DNA of 64,000 bases, taken from Vishniacozyma victoriae (taxonomy: Eukaryota; Basidiomycota; Tremellomycetes; Tremellales; Bulleribasidiaceae). Both the position numbers and the translations under genes were made by a program. The stretch is from NCBI GenBank assembly GCA_017654735.1, contig JADPYG010000088.1, forward strand, positions 1,178,001-1,242,000. The letters are read 5' to 3'. The stretch's first letter is position 1, and every line of letters starts with the position of its first letter. This document shows, in pieces, positions 34,075 to 45,094 of the stretch. Under the pieces are notes generated by a model. It was not told the origin of the DNA. It did not search any database and was given only the letters and a program-made list of their open reading frames with translations.

Positions 34075-36490
34075 CTACTTGCGTTTGAGCAAGCAGTACT
34101 CTCCATATACCCTTCCCTTATCTAGCAATCCCTGAGGGAGCCAGGGGATCCAGACTAGCCTAGCCCACCATTTCGAACTGGCACCGTCTAGGAAGGTTGT
34201 ACAGTATTCCTTTTCGAATGATGGGTCGTGGATGTAGTCTTGCTCGATATCGGTATGTGGCTGAGAAGGTAGGTTGAGCGAGACTAGGTAGTTGCACTGT
34301 TCTACCGGTACCTTCTTATTAGCTGGAACCAAGCTATGAAAGGACCATACTTACGAAAGTACCAGGCTCGACAGAAGCCTTGTTCATTCCATTGAATCGA
34401 CCATCACGGACGACCCTAGTCTCTGGCCTAGGCCATGCACCAGTAGTATTACTGACAGCACTACTCTCCCATCGCCTAGGCATCATTCCATCGAAATCAG
34501 TCTTGACCCATCGAACATCAATTCCCTCGGGAATCATATAACTACTAGGGTATCGATGCCATTCGCTAGCGTAACATAGTGAGATAGGAGGGTCGAGTGT
34601 CATCAATGGTGTATAATCCCATTCTGGGACAATCACTTCATCTGGGGTGTATGGGCTGTAGTTCTTTGGTGCTGGTTTGGGACCGTGTCCGAGTGAAGTG
34701 AGGATATGTGGGATAGTAGTGTATTGGAAGTGATAGGCGATATCGAGTGGGGCGTGGTAGAATTTGAAGATGGCCACGATCCTGAAAATCGAAATGAATG
34801 CCGGGATCATGATACAGGCCAGAGTAAAGTTGGAGAACATGGGGGTCTTGCTTGCCTGACCATCAATGTTGAGTTCAGATGTATTATGCAAAGACTTACT
34901 AGCCAAGGGGACTTGGTGACCTTGATGTACCCGGCCTCGAACCACCCTTTTGCCAAAAAGACAGTAACAGCAGCATTAAAGCATAATAGCGGATAAGCAG
35001 GGAAGAAGAACCTCTCTTCCTTATGTGCCTGTGCACTCAAGATGCCCAACCAGATATAGAATGGCGCCATTCGGGCAACCATGAGGGTATAAGGACTAGT
35101 CTGTCCAGGAACAGGTTTCTGTTGAGATTTACCCAATCGCTTGTAATCGAAAACGTAGGTGATTGCGAGTGCTGGTAGGGAGATGAGTGCCATGGGAAGG
35201 AGGAAGTTGAAGTTGAGGAATAGATTCTGGAGGTAGTATGTTGCTGGAGAGGTACCGTATAATTCTGGACCACCTAGCGGGGATAGGAGGTTGTACCAGA
35301 GGATGTTGAGGGTTGGGAATGTGTTTCGGCCGTATACCCATGAATCAATGAGGTAGACGGGGATCTGCCATCAGCTCACTCTTGACAATTTAAAAGATCA
35401 CTCACAGAGATACTGGCCCCGATAGCAATAGCTTTCAACATAGTATCCCATCTCTTTATCGTCAAACTCTGCTTTTCTTGCCCAGTAGCAATCTCTCCCC
35501 CAGTCGTGAACAGTTGTTCAATCACAAATGGAATAGCGAGAGCAGCACTAAATGGCCAACCGACAATGGCACCAAGAGCGAATAGGATAGTAGCCTTGTA
35601 AGCTCGTGCGGTACCGGTAGGGGTCGAAGTGGCAGGGTGGAACCAAAAGGCATTGGCGAGTAGGGTAGTGTACATTGTGAATGACGATGGGAGGAATGCT
35701 GCCAATCAGTCCTCGAACCACATCTTGACAGAGCACGTACCGACACTAGCAGAAGACATTCCCGCACTGAAGATCATGCTGAATAGCATATACCTACCGA
35801 CCCTCTCATTGACAGCATCAACGACAGCTCGGTAAAATTTGGCTTCGCACAAAGTCGAGACGAAGCCCAACAACATTCGAAGAGCAAAGAATTGTTGTCG
35901 CTACTCTATCAGCTTGCCCCAGGTTTCGTCAAATATAGCTGACCTTGCCGAGACTTAGGAGTCTAGGAATAGCAGCTGCCAAAGGCCAATGAAGGAGGAC
36001 GTAGGACCATGACCGGATTGCGAATTGAGGTGATAGTTCCCAAGTCTGGAATCCCTCGCCATGCTGGAAGTAATGTAGTGGCTCGAAAAAGTTGAAAACT
36101 GCCTAGTCAGCAGCGGTCTTTTCAAAAAGAGGAGGAATTTAGTTTCTACTAACCTTCGTCGCAGTCGGAAATAATATTGTACATTGCCCCAGCAGCTCGA
36201 ATGAGGAGTAATATCCTCACAGCAACCGAGAAACTAGGTACCATAGGTCCAGCCGACTGTCTAAGATCATTAGCTACTATCACATCCTCGACAAAGCTAC
36301 TATCACATCCTCGACAAAACACAACTTACCGTCCAACTAAATCCTGGAGGATACCCTGATGTCTCCTCTTCCATCCTTGAGGTGCCATGGACCCAAACTC
36401 ATCTTTCTTGATTTCCTTAGGCTTCACAGCATTCGGGCCAGTGGTAGGCCGCCTGAAACGGACTTGCTCAGTCCCTGGTATAGTTGCCAT
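34075..36490 (-). CDS. ALG9: Dolichol-linked alpha-1,2-mannosyltransferase Alg9 (GT22)
   Basis: Adds alpha-1,2-mannoses to the lipid-linked N-glycan precursor in the ER lumen. The N-terminus is cytosolic (MATIPGTEQVRFRRPTTGPN), followed by many hydrophobic helices. GT22 features include DEVFNFWEPLHY-like CDE...FNFFEPLHYFQHGEGFQTWE, MLLGFVSTLCEAKFYRAV, HKEERFFFPAYPLLCFNAAV (family HKEERFL.P.YP) and CYASEWHRYPSSY. The latter two are typical of Alg9. It ends GRVYGEYCLLKRK. An intron (about 36263-36325) carries a 23-bp tandem duplication. It is divergent from the EMI1-like gene across 166 bp. Confidence 0.92.
36272..36317. repeat. Perfect 23-bp tandem duplication in an ALG9 intron
   Basis: Two adjacent identical 23-bp copies (36272-36294 and 36295-36317), each starting AGCTACTATCACATCCTC. 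They lie inside the intron after the first ALG9 coding exon. The intron's splice sites are intact. Confidence 0.95.
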
Positions 36491-36656
36491 TGTATATATA
36501 ATGGCAATTGACCTTTAATAAGTCAGGTGTTGTTGGGTTGTCACCCCTTTGTTACCTCGGTTCGGGCATCTTCCTTTTCGGATATACCCGAGAGACGCGT
36601 TTCGACTTTTTGGCTGTCACTCTACATCTCTTTCGGTCTCTCTCAAAGTAGTGATT

Positions 36657-37275
36657 ATGAGGTGGAATATTTTGGGTACACCCAACGCAGAAGCTGGTCC
36701 ATCGACTTCGAGAGTAGGAGCTGGGGGAGAGAAGATAGTCGTACCAACTGTAAATCGATATGAGGGGATGTTGAAGGATGAAGAGAAGTATCAAGCGGCA
36801 CAGTATCAAACGACGGAAGAAGTACCAGGATGTATGACTTTATTGTAAGCCCCCATCTACGGTCTGAACTGAAGGAGCGAGCTGATAAGATAGTGATGAT
36901 TTCATGATGTGCTATGGTAGATCGTCACATCCTGCCGAGGGTTAACACTGACTCTCCAGCACTCGTACCACAACTCCGATCATTCTACCGCCATGGGGAA
37001 TTTAGGGATTGTACCTGGAAATTCCAAGATTTTAAGTACTGTTTATCCCTAAAATCAGAAGATCCAGAGGTCAAGAGGCAACTCTGGGTAAAGAGGAAGG
37101 CGGAATGGTGGGCTGCGAGGAGGGTCAGTGGGAGTAGTGAGGATGTTTGGGATGTCAGGACGTAAGTCTGTTTCCTCTCCGGGATGAGTGAGAGGGAACT
37201 AATGGTAGGGAACCTCTTGAGAATTTCCCGCCTTTACATCAGGAGGAGATTCCGATCGAAGAGACTGCCACGTAG
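36657..37275 (+). CDS. Emi1-like DUF3128 protein
   Basis: Resembles the fungal DUF3128 family (yeast Emi1, required for early meiotic gene induction), with a paired-Cys helical hairpin. Four exons splice to MRWNILGTPNAEAGPSTSR, GCMTLFDDFMMCYALVPQLR, then SFYRHGEFRDCTWKFQDFKY and CLSLKSEDPEVKRQLWVKR. AEWWAARRVSGSSEDVWDVR follows. The motifs F-D-D-F-x-x-C, Y-R-x-G-x-x-x-x-C, DFKFCLxLK and SSEDVWxxR are characteristic. The final exon gives EPLENFPPLHQEEIP and the stop TAG at 37273-37275. Exact function is not established. It converges on the small basic gene, 95 bp between stops. Confidence 0.82.
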
Positions 37276-37370
37276 TACCATGCAATCCATAACTACTCTC
37301 ATCACACTCGAGTACATCATTCACTGTCCACTTCACAGTATACAGTCGCAAGCTATGAGAGCTAGACAAC

Positions 37371-37631
37371 TCAGTTCTTTGTCTCTCCCTCTCCTCCCAC
37401 GATTTGGGCCGCTTCTTCATTGCTGCCCCTGGACCCCTTGTTCTTCTTGTTCGCGCCCTTCTTCCCAGTGTTCTTGGCCTCGGCAGCAAGCCTGTTCCTC
37501 TCTTTTCTCTCCCTCTCCGCCCTCTGTTTATTTGTTTCTCTTGGGGTTTCGCCCTTATCGTCAGCTTCATTGGTTATCATGAGACACTGTATATATGACT
37601 CGGAGCTAGGACTCACGTGATCTTTGCCCAT
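37371..37631 (-). CDS. Hypothetical 65-aa highly basic protein
   Basis: Two exons: MGKDH, then a 63-nt intron (GTGAGT ... GCTGACGATAAG), then GETPRETNKQRAERERKER and a Lys/Gly/Asn-rich stretch ending GGEGETKN. The intron has good consensus and removes a segment unlike the rest, supporting a real gene. Composition (about one third Lys/Arg/Glu, a charged helix) suggests a small nucleic-acid-associated or disordered protein. I do not recognise the family. Confidence 0.6.
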   Translation of the reverse strand: MGKDHVSPSSESYIQCLMITNEADDKGETPRETNKQRAERERKERNRLAAEAKNTGKKGANKKNKGSRGSNEEAAQIVGGEGETKN

Positions 37632-38100
37632 TATGTGTGATTGTAAGAGGTAAATTTAACCTTGTAGTAGTGAATTGGTTGGTAAAGGGGGAAGTGGTAG
37701 GTTATCGAGTTGTAAAGATGAGAGTTGGAAGGTGGATGGGAAGGTAGAGAGACCGATTTATCAGCATACTTATATCTTATCGCTCCAGGGGCCGAGACAC
37801 ATAAGCCGCCGGGCAACAACAAAGGGCCCTCTCCTACCCCTAGCCCCTCCTTTCATTAGGTGGAACCATCCATCCAGCTGGACTCCTGATGTCACGTCAT
37901 TCATTGTCTCGTGGAGTCATTTGTGAATGGGTCAATAGGGCTTCTCACACCTTCCAGCGTGGGTCAATGGGCAGATCAGGAGTCGAGACAGTTCGCAGCA
38001 CAGCATCCATATTTCCTTTCATTCCAACGTAGTTTCTAGCATTTTCGCCCCCGTCAGCCCTATTTCTTAGGCTGCTGCTCCACGAGACAGACACTCAAGC
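37632..38100. other. Intergenic region, no gene seen
   Basis: The 469 bp between the basic-protein start and the ARC40 stop contain a GC-rich block (about 37790-37850) but no convincing ORF, RNA gene or repeat. An 83-codon plus-strand ORF here lacks support. Confidence 0.55.
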
Positions 38101-39539
38101 CTACTTCTTGGTAACGTTCCAGATGACGAGTTTACCATCTCGGCCGGCGGTCGAGACCTTGGCTACCTCTCCGTTACTTCCCCACTCGTAGGCGTCAATC
38201 CAGGTGATACTGTTCTGGTGAACAGTCAACAACAAGCCATCAGCTCCAACAGCAGCCATGCCAGCGGAGGAAGGGGTGTTGCCTCCAGACGAAGGTCGGG
38301 ATACACCCCTGGTATCAGCTTGCTTGAAGAGGTTGAAGGCGTCATTGTTGAGTCGACCGGGACCGGCGGAAGGAGCTCGGCTACCGGTAGCGGTCGGGGT
38401 GAGACCCTTGGAGGCAGCGTTGGATGGGTCGTCGAGCGAGTGAGAGAAAGACCAGCCGGAAGATGATCCAGTAAAGATTACGGGTTGACAGTCGTGACCT
38501 GCGGCAACGATTGTGGACTCGGAAGCGAAAGTCAAAACGAGGTATGGGAGCGATGGGCATCGGACTGAGATGTGGGCTGCAGGAGGTTCGCCGGGTCCGG
38601 CGGGATATACGACACTGATGGCAGAGTCGTGACCTATTCATCAGCATGATGTTGCTATCCTGTGGTCTGAATGTACTCACTGACATAGGCGAGCGAGTCA
38701 CCGGAAGGCGAGAATGCGACATCATGTACCCATCCTCCATTGGGAGTTCCAAAGTCTCCACAGATGGTACCGAAAGGTAGCCTATCTCCCCAGACATTAG
38801 GCTCGGGTCTGCTAGTCAGCTTCGGCGTATTCAGATACGTAAGCTGACCTACTTTTGATCGATACCCTTGATGAACGCCGAGAAGACATATGCTTTAGCG
38901 TCTGCAGTTCCTGCAGCGAGCAAAATGTTGTTGGGGTGCCAGTCGATGGACAACACAGTCGACCTAATAGGCTTCTTGACGTGCTTGGACACCCACCAGT
39001 TGTTCTCTTCGTCGAAAGAGCAGACAGCAATGGTCCTGAACTGATAAGCTGGTTTCCATCATTCGAGCTGAAGGCGCAGCTCACCTGGCACCACTTCCAA
39101 CAGCAAACTTGTCCTCCTTGGGACTCCATTTTACACAGGTTGCGGCTCTGTTGATCCTGAGCAAGACTAGTGCTGGCTTCCATCCGTTCTCGGTAGGTGT
39201 CCAGACGTATGCGTTCCTATCCTGAGAGCAGGTGACGATTCGGTTGGTCTGGGGAGCCCACGAGATGGCGGTAATGAGCTTGTCGTGCTGCTTATCAGCT
39301 CCATGCCTGAGCAAGTAGATCAGTACACACCTCGGCCAATGCTTGGACGAAACTCCACCCGTCATTGCTCTTGCTATAGATGTGCGCTTCAGCGTTGTTG
39401 GGCGAAACGGCGACCTCTGTAGAATGTCAGCAGGGTCAACGGACAAAGTGGACAGATTGGACATACGGGTACGGTCAGGACCGAACGCAACTCCAGTGAG
39501 TGGTCCGAGGGAGAGTTGATGGGCTTCTGGCTGGGACAT
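38101..39539 (-). CDS. ARC40: Arp2/3 complex subunit 1 (ARPC1/Arc40)
   Basis: The WD40 beta-propeller subunit of the Arp2/3 actin-nucleating complex at endocytic patches. Repeats visible in order: [20 protein letters not shown] with [48 protein letters not shown] with [40 protein letters not shown]; and the C-terminal [13 protein letters not shown]. The FAVGSGAR and [16 protein letters not shown] segments are characteristic of ARPC1. A Gly/Ser/Pro-rich insert lies between the last two blades. The ATG (39537-39539) gives [19 protein letters not shown]. Confidence 0.93.
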
Positions 39540-39743
39540 GATGTATGTTATGAGATAGGGCAGGTAGAGAGGACTCTAGCAGTCTACTACTCTGTGTTAT
39601 AGTTAGATGATAGGTAGTATAGAGAGCAGGGATGTGACAGAGTGGGTGAACGGTGACGTTGTGATAGACCCTGAATCGTGGCGGTCTGGCTAATTCATGT
39701 TATATGGGCATGCTGTGATGCATACAACAATCTATGATTCTAT

Positions 39744-41474
39744 CTATGCAAGACGTATACTCCCCATAAAATCCTTCTCCACTACAGTCCATTCATCGGT
39801 ATTCCATTTTTCAGCTTGATCGACCCACTGTCGCTTCAAAGCCCGTTCCCACAGCTTCCAAGGCTCACGACCTTCAACGAATGTGGCGCCTAGCAAACCC
39901 ATGATCCGCTCTTCGGCCACATCCGCGAAGTAGGCCAGGCATACAACGATCATAATCCTGAGCTGATCGGCGCGGGAGGAAGATGTGATGAAGTGCTTCT
40001 TGTCGAAAGGGAATAGATCCGGCGTGGCGGGCAGAGCGGAATGGGCCATGAAGAAGAGGAAGAATCGCTCCCGGGTCGTCGAGGTCATGCGCTCGACCGT
40101 AAATAGATCGGGTACAGAATTCGTAGATGATTCCATCAGATGGACAAACGATTCCGGATCTTCGATGGTGGTTAGCCGCTCCGGAGTCAGGATCGCAAAG
40201 TGACGAGGCGAAGGGGAGATTAGGAGGTGGGAGAAGAATTTGGGATCTGCCGTCTTGATTGGGCATACTTGTTTCTCGCTAGACGAGCTCTGCGCCGACA
40301 AGACGAGGTTTTCTCTCTGATCCAGGAATTCGATATGCAGGCTGATACCAGTCTGAGCGACTCGGGACCGACAAAATGTCTCGACGATCCTCCTCGCGGT
40401 TCTCTCGCTCCATCCTGGTGATTGCCAGGCGATCGGTAATCCCACTCCCTCCACGTCATCCTGAGGTGCATTCCAAGCGTCTTTGGCTGCTTCACTACTA
40501 GGCTCCGGACGAGGATAGACAGCAAGTCGTTTTTCGTAGTGTAGTCGATAGGCCTGATACATGATTCGTGGTGTCGTGAGGAGGAGTGAAAGGGGGTATC
40601 GGAGTAGTGTTCCAAGTATTTCAAAAGAGCGGCTCGGATCTAGGTCGATACTGGGTCGAGAGGGGCTGGAAGCGAGGAGAGCTTGTAATTTGCATTCTTT
40701 CGATGGTGTAAGTAAGCGTAAGAATACTTTGATTTCCGGGACGGCACCTGAAGAAGGGGATACGAATGGATCGATAATGTCGAGACGGTAGTAACCGTTT
40801 CGAGAATTGAATGGTGAAACGTGGAATGACCGAGGGAATGTCCAGGAATGGTGATACCCCTCGGCAGTCTCAACGAGATGTTGCGAGTCACGTTTGAGTA
40901 CATATGCGTGTCTGTTCGTCAGTACATCTCTTATCCAGGCTCCATGAACTCACTTTTCACCAAAAGTGTTATGCACTTCCAGGATGACGCAAGTCAATTC
41001 ACGCTTCTCCGAGTAGATATACCAGACCGAGAGAGGATTGATGCCCTCGAAACCTATGAAGCTAGGCATCGTGACCAGCCACATATGAGCCATATCCGCC
41101 TCTCCTAACCCTTGCTCCGTCAACAGACGCTCCGCCTTCTCTCGTAAGCTCTCCAGCCCAGGCCGGAGGTAACCGTCCGTCCTTAGTCCTAAGCATTTTG
41201 TCCACGGTCTTCCGCCGTATCTTAGTATCCTGCCTGGTAGATCCAGTTGTCCGTTTTCCAGAGCATCAACATCTACACCGAGGTATAAGAGCGGGTAGGA
41301 GAATGCGTGCCGGGAAGGTTTGGGTAGGTGTCTGGCGTGGGAGGTATAAGCTGGTATGATGATCGATCGAAGTCCATTCGAGGGTGTTTTTCGTTTCTTG
41401 CCTGTTGAGAGTGATATGAACCAGGTCCCGACTATCGTGAGGGCTCCTACTAGGAGCGGAATGGTTACTGTCAT
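39744..41474 (-). CDS. DUF1365 family protein
   Basis: A membrane-anchored DUF1365 protein of unknown function; in bacteria the family is often found beside cyclopropane-fatty-acid synthase genes. The N-terminus is a probable signal anchor (TVTIPLLVGALTIVGTWFIS). The domain contains HAFSYPLLYLGVDVDALENG, FIGFEGINPLSVWYIYSEK and LTCVILEVHNTFGEK joined over an intron to HAYVLKRD. It continues SWTFPRSFHVSPFNSRNGYY, which match the family's NPLSVWY, EVNNTFGE and KxFHVSPF motifs. A C-terminal region (39744-40560) follows without a recognised fold. It is divergent from RAI1 across 117 bp. Confidence 0.85.
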
Positions 41475-41591
41475 CTTCTCATGTTACGACGATATAAGTT
41501 GCAGTTGACAAGAGTTGGTTCGTCATTTCCAGGCACTCAGCACCAAAAGTTAGTCCAGTCTACCAAAACACCTCCGACTTTCTAAACGATC

Positions 41592-43057
41592 ATGGCCCCG
41601 CCAGCAACGCATACGTATCTCCCACTGCCTCCCAGAGGGTTGAGAGAACCTCCACCAGTATATCGCAAACCTATCCTAGTCTCGACGTACTCACATCAAC
41701 CAGACAGGTCAATCAGGCATGATGATAGTTCCATGATGTATTACCGGGAAGCCCCGGTCGGTGTCGACCTGAATTACCGATTTGATGAGCGTACTGAGCG
41801 CGGAGAAGATGAGGATGAGCATTTAGATGGGATCTGTGAGGCATTGCAGAATGTGCTGGAAAAGGGAGAACAGGGAGAGAGGAAAGGGGGTATAATCACC
41901 TGGAGAGGGATGATCACCAGGTGTGTCTCCTTGCCTTTGGATGTATCAAGCTGATGGGCAGAATAATGACAGCTCCATTCGAACATAGAGACGAAGAGAA
42001 ATGGGAAATGACAGCCATAGCCCTAGACGGATCAGTATATGTGGAACTACACGACCCTCCCGACGTCCGGAAAGAGAGGAGAAATAGGCAATCTGCCCAT
42101 GCGATTCAATCCTACATGGGATACTCTTACGAGTCTTTCTCGACAGTGGCAGCTCCTGATAAAGTGGAAGAGAAGTTTGAGGGACAACATGAAAGCTGGT
42201 CGGGGGACGTAAATACGAATGTTCAAGTATGTCCATCTATTTCTTGTTATGGTCAAAGCTGATTGCCAAGTGGTGCAAGTACGTTCGACATTGCCTCATT
42301 TGCTGATCGAAGTCTAGTACGGTCTGCCATAGGAGACGTGCCCTTGTTCCTTGGCGGTGAAGTGGACTGCGTAGAGGGTACGGATCCCTTATTTGATTGA
42401 GGTGTACAAATTTGACGTCTAGCTGAGCCGGGAGCACCACACCCTGGTTTGGAGGGTTGTGTTGAGCTCAAGACGAATATGCTGATACGAAATGACAGGC
42501 ATCAGAAGACGTTCGAGAGGTAAAGAGATTCATCCTGAAGACATCATATTGCTAATCGAATAGGAAATTGCTCAAACATTGGGCGCAATCTTGGTTATTG
42601 GGAGTACCAGTGAGTCTGGTCATTTCATATACCAGTGCGTATGCTGATATCCTAGACGGTGGAAGTCGGCTTCAGAGATGAGGAGGGAATTGTGCATACA
42701 CATCAAAAGTTCAGAACGGAAGACATACCGCCAATGTGAGTGCTTGATGCCTCTAAGGCGATGCTCATCTACAGGATCGCAACACTCCCAAACCCACCCT
42801 GGAATCCAGCACACAGTCTACACTTCCTACACGGAGTCCTATCACTCGTCCTCTCGCATGTCCTACCCTCAGACCCGACCCCCGAAGGTGGTCTCTCGCC
42901 AGATCAACCCCTACCTCCGGCAAAAGTATGGCGATTCAGCTTCATCCCACGCAGAGGATGTGAACTTTGGTTTGTCGGTGATATTGGATCGGAAGATGGG
43001 CGATGGGGAGGTGTCTTGAAGGATGAGTATGTTAGATGGCGGATGTCTCGACCATGA
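41592..43057 (+). CDS. RAI1: Rai1/DXO-family RNA 5'-end decapping nuclease
   Basis: Removes incomplete or NAD caps from RNA 5' ends and partners the 5'-3' exonuclease Rat1 in the nucleus. The spliced protein has ITRIMTAPFEHRDEEKWEM, GYSYESFSTV, VNTNVQWCNLVRSAIGDV, FLGGEVDCVEG (acidic metal site), CVELKTN (ELK catalytic motif), [20 protein letters not shown] RDEEG and HTHQKFRTEDIPP. All are Rai1 landmarks in order. Keeping this frame requires an 8-nt exon (42271-42278) between two introns, the second only 34 nt (42279-42312). The start ATG 41592 gives MAPPATHTYLPLPPRGLREP. It ends EYVRWRMSRP. Confidence 0.93.
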
Positions 43058-43381
43058 GAAACACGGGGATTTGATTCCCTGTTCATGCATCGTCATGAGA
43101 CGGTTATGAAACCAGTTGAATGCGCTGTGGGAGCAAAGGAGGGATCAAGGGTACTCACAAAGGTACCGCAGGGGTGACGATCCTACTCCCTGGTCTCTCT
43201 GACTCACTCAAGAACTGCTAGTCAGACATAAGTCTGACATATTTCTCTTGCTCCCAAATAACCACTATCACGATAAAAGACCAAGAGGTGAGTCGTAATG
43301 GGTAGTATCATCGCTGACATCAGTCCATATAAAACAATAATTTCGAACGAAAACATCGTATCTCGACAACCAGCAGACCAG
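43058..43381. other. Intergenic region with likely 5' UTR intron
   Basis: The 324 bp upstream of the tail-anchored-like gene. A probable untranslated intron runs from the GTGAGT at about 43288 to the acceptor CTGACATCAG near 43328. It would remove the ATG at 43298. GCAAAGGA, the heptamer seen 5' of the nearby secreted-protein genes plus one base, occurs at 43133-43140. Confidence 0.45.
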
Positions 43382-43945
43382 ATGGCCGACTTATCCCTAT
43401 CCCCAGCTCCAAGTGCCGCAGCTCCGGCAGCCGCACCAGCACCAGTAGCCTCACGACCAGCACCCGAACCACTCAAAGCCGAGACAGCCGATCCCGCCGA
43501 AGCTAAAGATGAAGCCGAAACCCCTACACGAGTAGCTCCCGCCGTCCCCAAAGCGACAGTAGCCGGTGCAGCCTCGTCTAATGAAGGTCTTGGAGGCTTG
43601 ATTCCAGACATGTTTTCCGACGGCACAGATGAAGCGTCTTCTGCCGTCTCGACAGGTCGTGCGCTCCAACCGCAATCGACGTTGTCAAAAGCTGGACCAG
43701 TGCAGACAGATACAGAATCACCACTTTTCCAAGGCGTTACGGACGTAGGTGAAAACTGCCCCTCTACCGATACGAGCTGTGAGAAAGCCTTCAACAAGAC
43801 TGTGCCCATTGCTTTAAGTACCATCAGTAAGTCCTTCATTCTCTGTGGTAGACTTCGACTGAGATCAGTCGGTGGAGGGGTACTCCTCGCTGTGATTTTG
43901 TTATTGTTGAGAAGGCGACGCCGACGCCGACAGTCGGACGAGTGA
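43382..43945 (+). CDS. Ala/Pro-rich protein with a C-terminal membrane anchor
   Basis: I do not recognise this family. The chosen ATG (43382) gives MADLSLSPAPSAAAPAAAPA. The upstream in-frame ATG at 43298 lies in a probable 5' UTR intron. A 42-nt intron (GTAAGTCC ... GACTGAGATCAG) near the 3' end is in frame either way; removing it yields ALSTIIGGGVLLAVILLLL followed by seven Arg. The result is 173 aa with a disordered Ala/Pro/Glu-rich N-terminus and a single C-terminal hydrophobic segment, like a tail-anchored protein. Cys pair in ENCPSTDTSCEKAF. The membrane topology is inference. Confidence 0.6.
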   Translation: MADLSLSPAPSAAAPAAAPAPVASRPAPEPLKAETADPAEAKDEAETPTRVAPAVPKATVAGAASSNEGLGGLIPDMFSDGTDEASSAVSTGRALQPQSTLSKAGPVQTDTESPLFQGVTDVGENCPSTDTSCEKAFNKTVPIALSTISKSFILCGRLRLRSVGGGVLLAVILLLLRRRRRRRQSDE

Positions 43946-44139
43946 GAAGGAAAGGCTCTTGTTTAGCTATATTTGTGTAATAGTCCACATGTACCAGCAA
44001 AGACAGTACAACCCATACGACTTTTAGTACTTGCACTACCACTTCTACTCACCAGCCTCGTAGCAGCAGTGGTGTCTCAAATGGGAAGAGGTGTTGATTG
44101 CGTACGATCGATGGGTGAAGCAGCAACGCTAACTATGCA

Positions 44140-44674
44140 TTATGGTGCTTTCGTGCAGACGATATACAACCCCTCCAGCTGCTGAAACTCATTGATGGTG
44201 CTATCAGCATCTAATCCCCAATCTGCCCAGGTGTACCAGTCTAGTCGAGGAACTTTGGGATCGTGGTTCAAGCGAACCGTACACTAATATCAGCCGGTGA
44301 TCCCAATGTGTGCAACTGTGATAGTGCACCTTTATCCCTGAATCTTTATCTTTCTCCTTGTCGTGGAGCCACAGGGTCCTCTCTTTATCTGATGGACGGG
44401 ACCAAGCCATGTAGTTCACTCGCCAATTGCCCTGCCCCTCCGGCGTTTTCGTCCCCAACGCCCAATCCTTGTTCTCCTTGTCCTCGTGCTTTCCTGGCCA
44501 GAACACACCGTCCTCGCCTTCGACGGTGGCCATATCCCGATCAGGGAAGCCAACTATGATCATCAATCGAAATTCGGTCTCGAACAGGGTATCGTCCTCC
44601 TTGGCGAGTGTCTGACGAGCTTGTAGAAGAAAGTTGAGGGCTAAAATGCCAAAAGAGTGTTTGAAAAACAACAT
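44140..44674 (-). CDS. Small secreted protein, array member A (most diverged)
   Basis: A 162-aa member of an unrecognised five-gene family. A signal-peptide-like N-terminus (MLFFKHSFGILALNFLLQAR) is followed by charged sequence, DWALGTK, WRVNYMAWSRPSDKERTLWL and a Lys/Asp stretch. A 46-nt phase-0 intron (GTGCAC ... CGGCTGATATTAG) follows SGIK and the second exon opens CTVRLNHDPK, exactly as in the other members. Family resemblance lies mostly around the ERTLWL motif and the intron-CTV junction. The second Cys is displaced (GLYIVCTKAP) instead of being in a W-L-x-C motif. The donor GTGCAC is weak. It is the last gene of the array; its promoter has a 23-24 bp inverted repeat. Confidence 0.75.
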
Positions 44675-45094
44675 GATAGATGTCGATTGAGTGCTTGCTA
44701 ATGGATACAATGGATGGATACGAGTCTGGGCCTGCCTACATAAATCACCGATGATCTCGGTGATCATCTTCCCTTCCTTTGCTGATCTGTTACGCCGCAA
44801 AATCGATAAGGGATGTCACCTCCTGTAGCTCCTTTCGGCCTTGCCCCTGTTCAAGAGGGATTGAGGGGACAATAGGCGATATCCCTGCTTCAACTGCAGG
44901 GGCAAGACATCAAAGGAGCTCGGGCGTGGCGGCCTCCTTGATCTGGGTGGCTCTATTTAGCTGAGGGGTGCTGCATGCTTTCCCAGTAGAGATGGCCACA
45001 GCTGCTAAGCCTGATGTGACGATGACCTTGGAAGAAACCGAATCTTGCCGTGCTTCCGGTAATTGAGCTACCTCTCATGCTTTTCACTCATGTA
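44675..45094. promoter_or_regulatory. Upstream region of array member A
   Basis: 420 bp holding an imperfect inverted repeat (44827-44920), several CCCCT/AGGGG (stress-response-element-like) motifs, and CAAAGGA at 44911-44917 and, inverted, at 44775-44781. No ORF of note. Confidence 0.45.
44827..44920. repeat. Imperfect inverted repeat upstream of member A
   Basis: Left arm 44827-44849 (AGCTCCTTT, 4 differing bases, CTTGCCCCTG) and right arm 44897-44920 (CAGGGGCAAG, 5 bases, AAAGGAGCT) are reverse complements except for the 4-5 nt centre of each arm. A 47-nt loop separates them. It could be a regulatory element or a remnant of a small inverted-repeat element. Confidence 0.85.
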
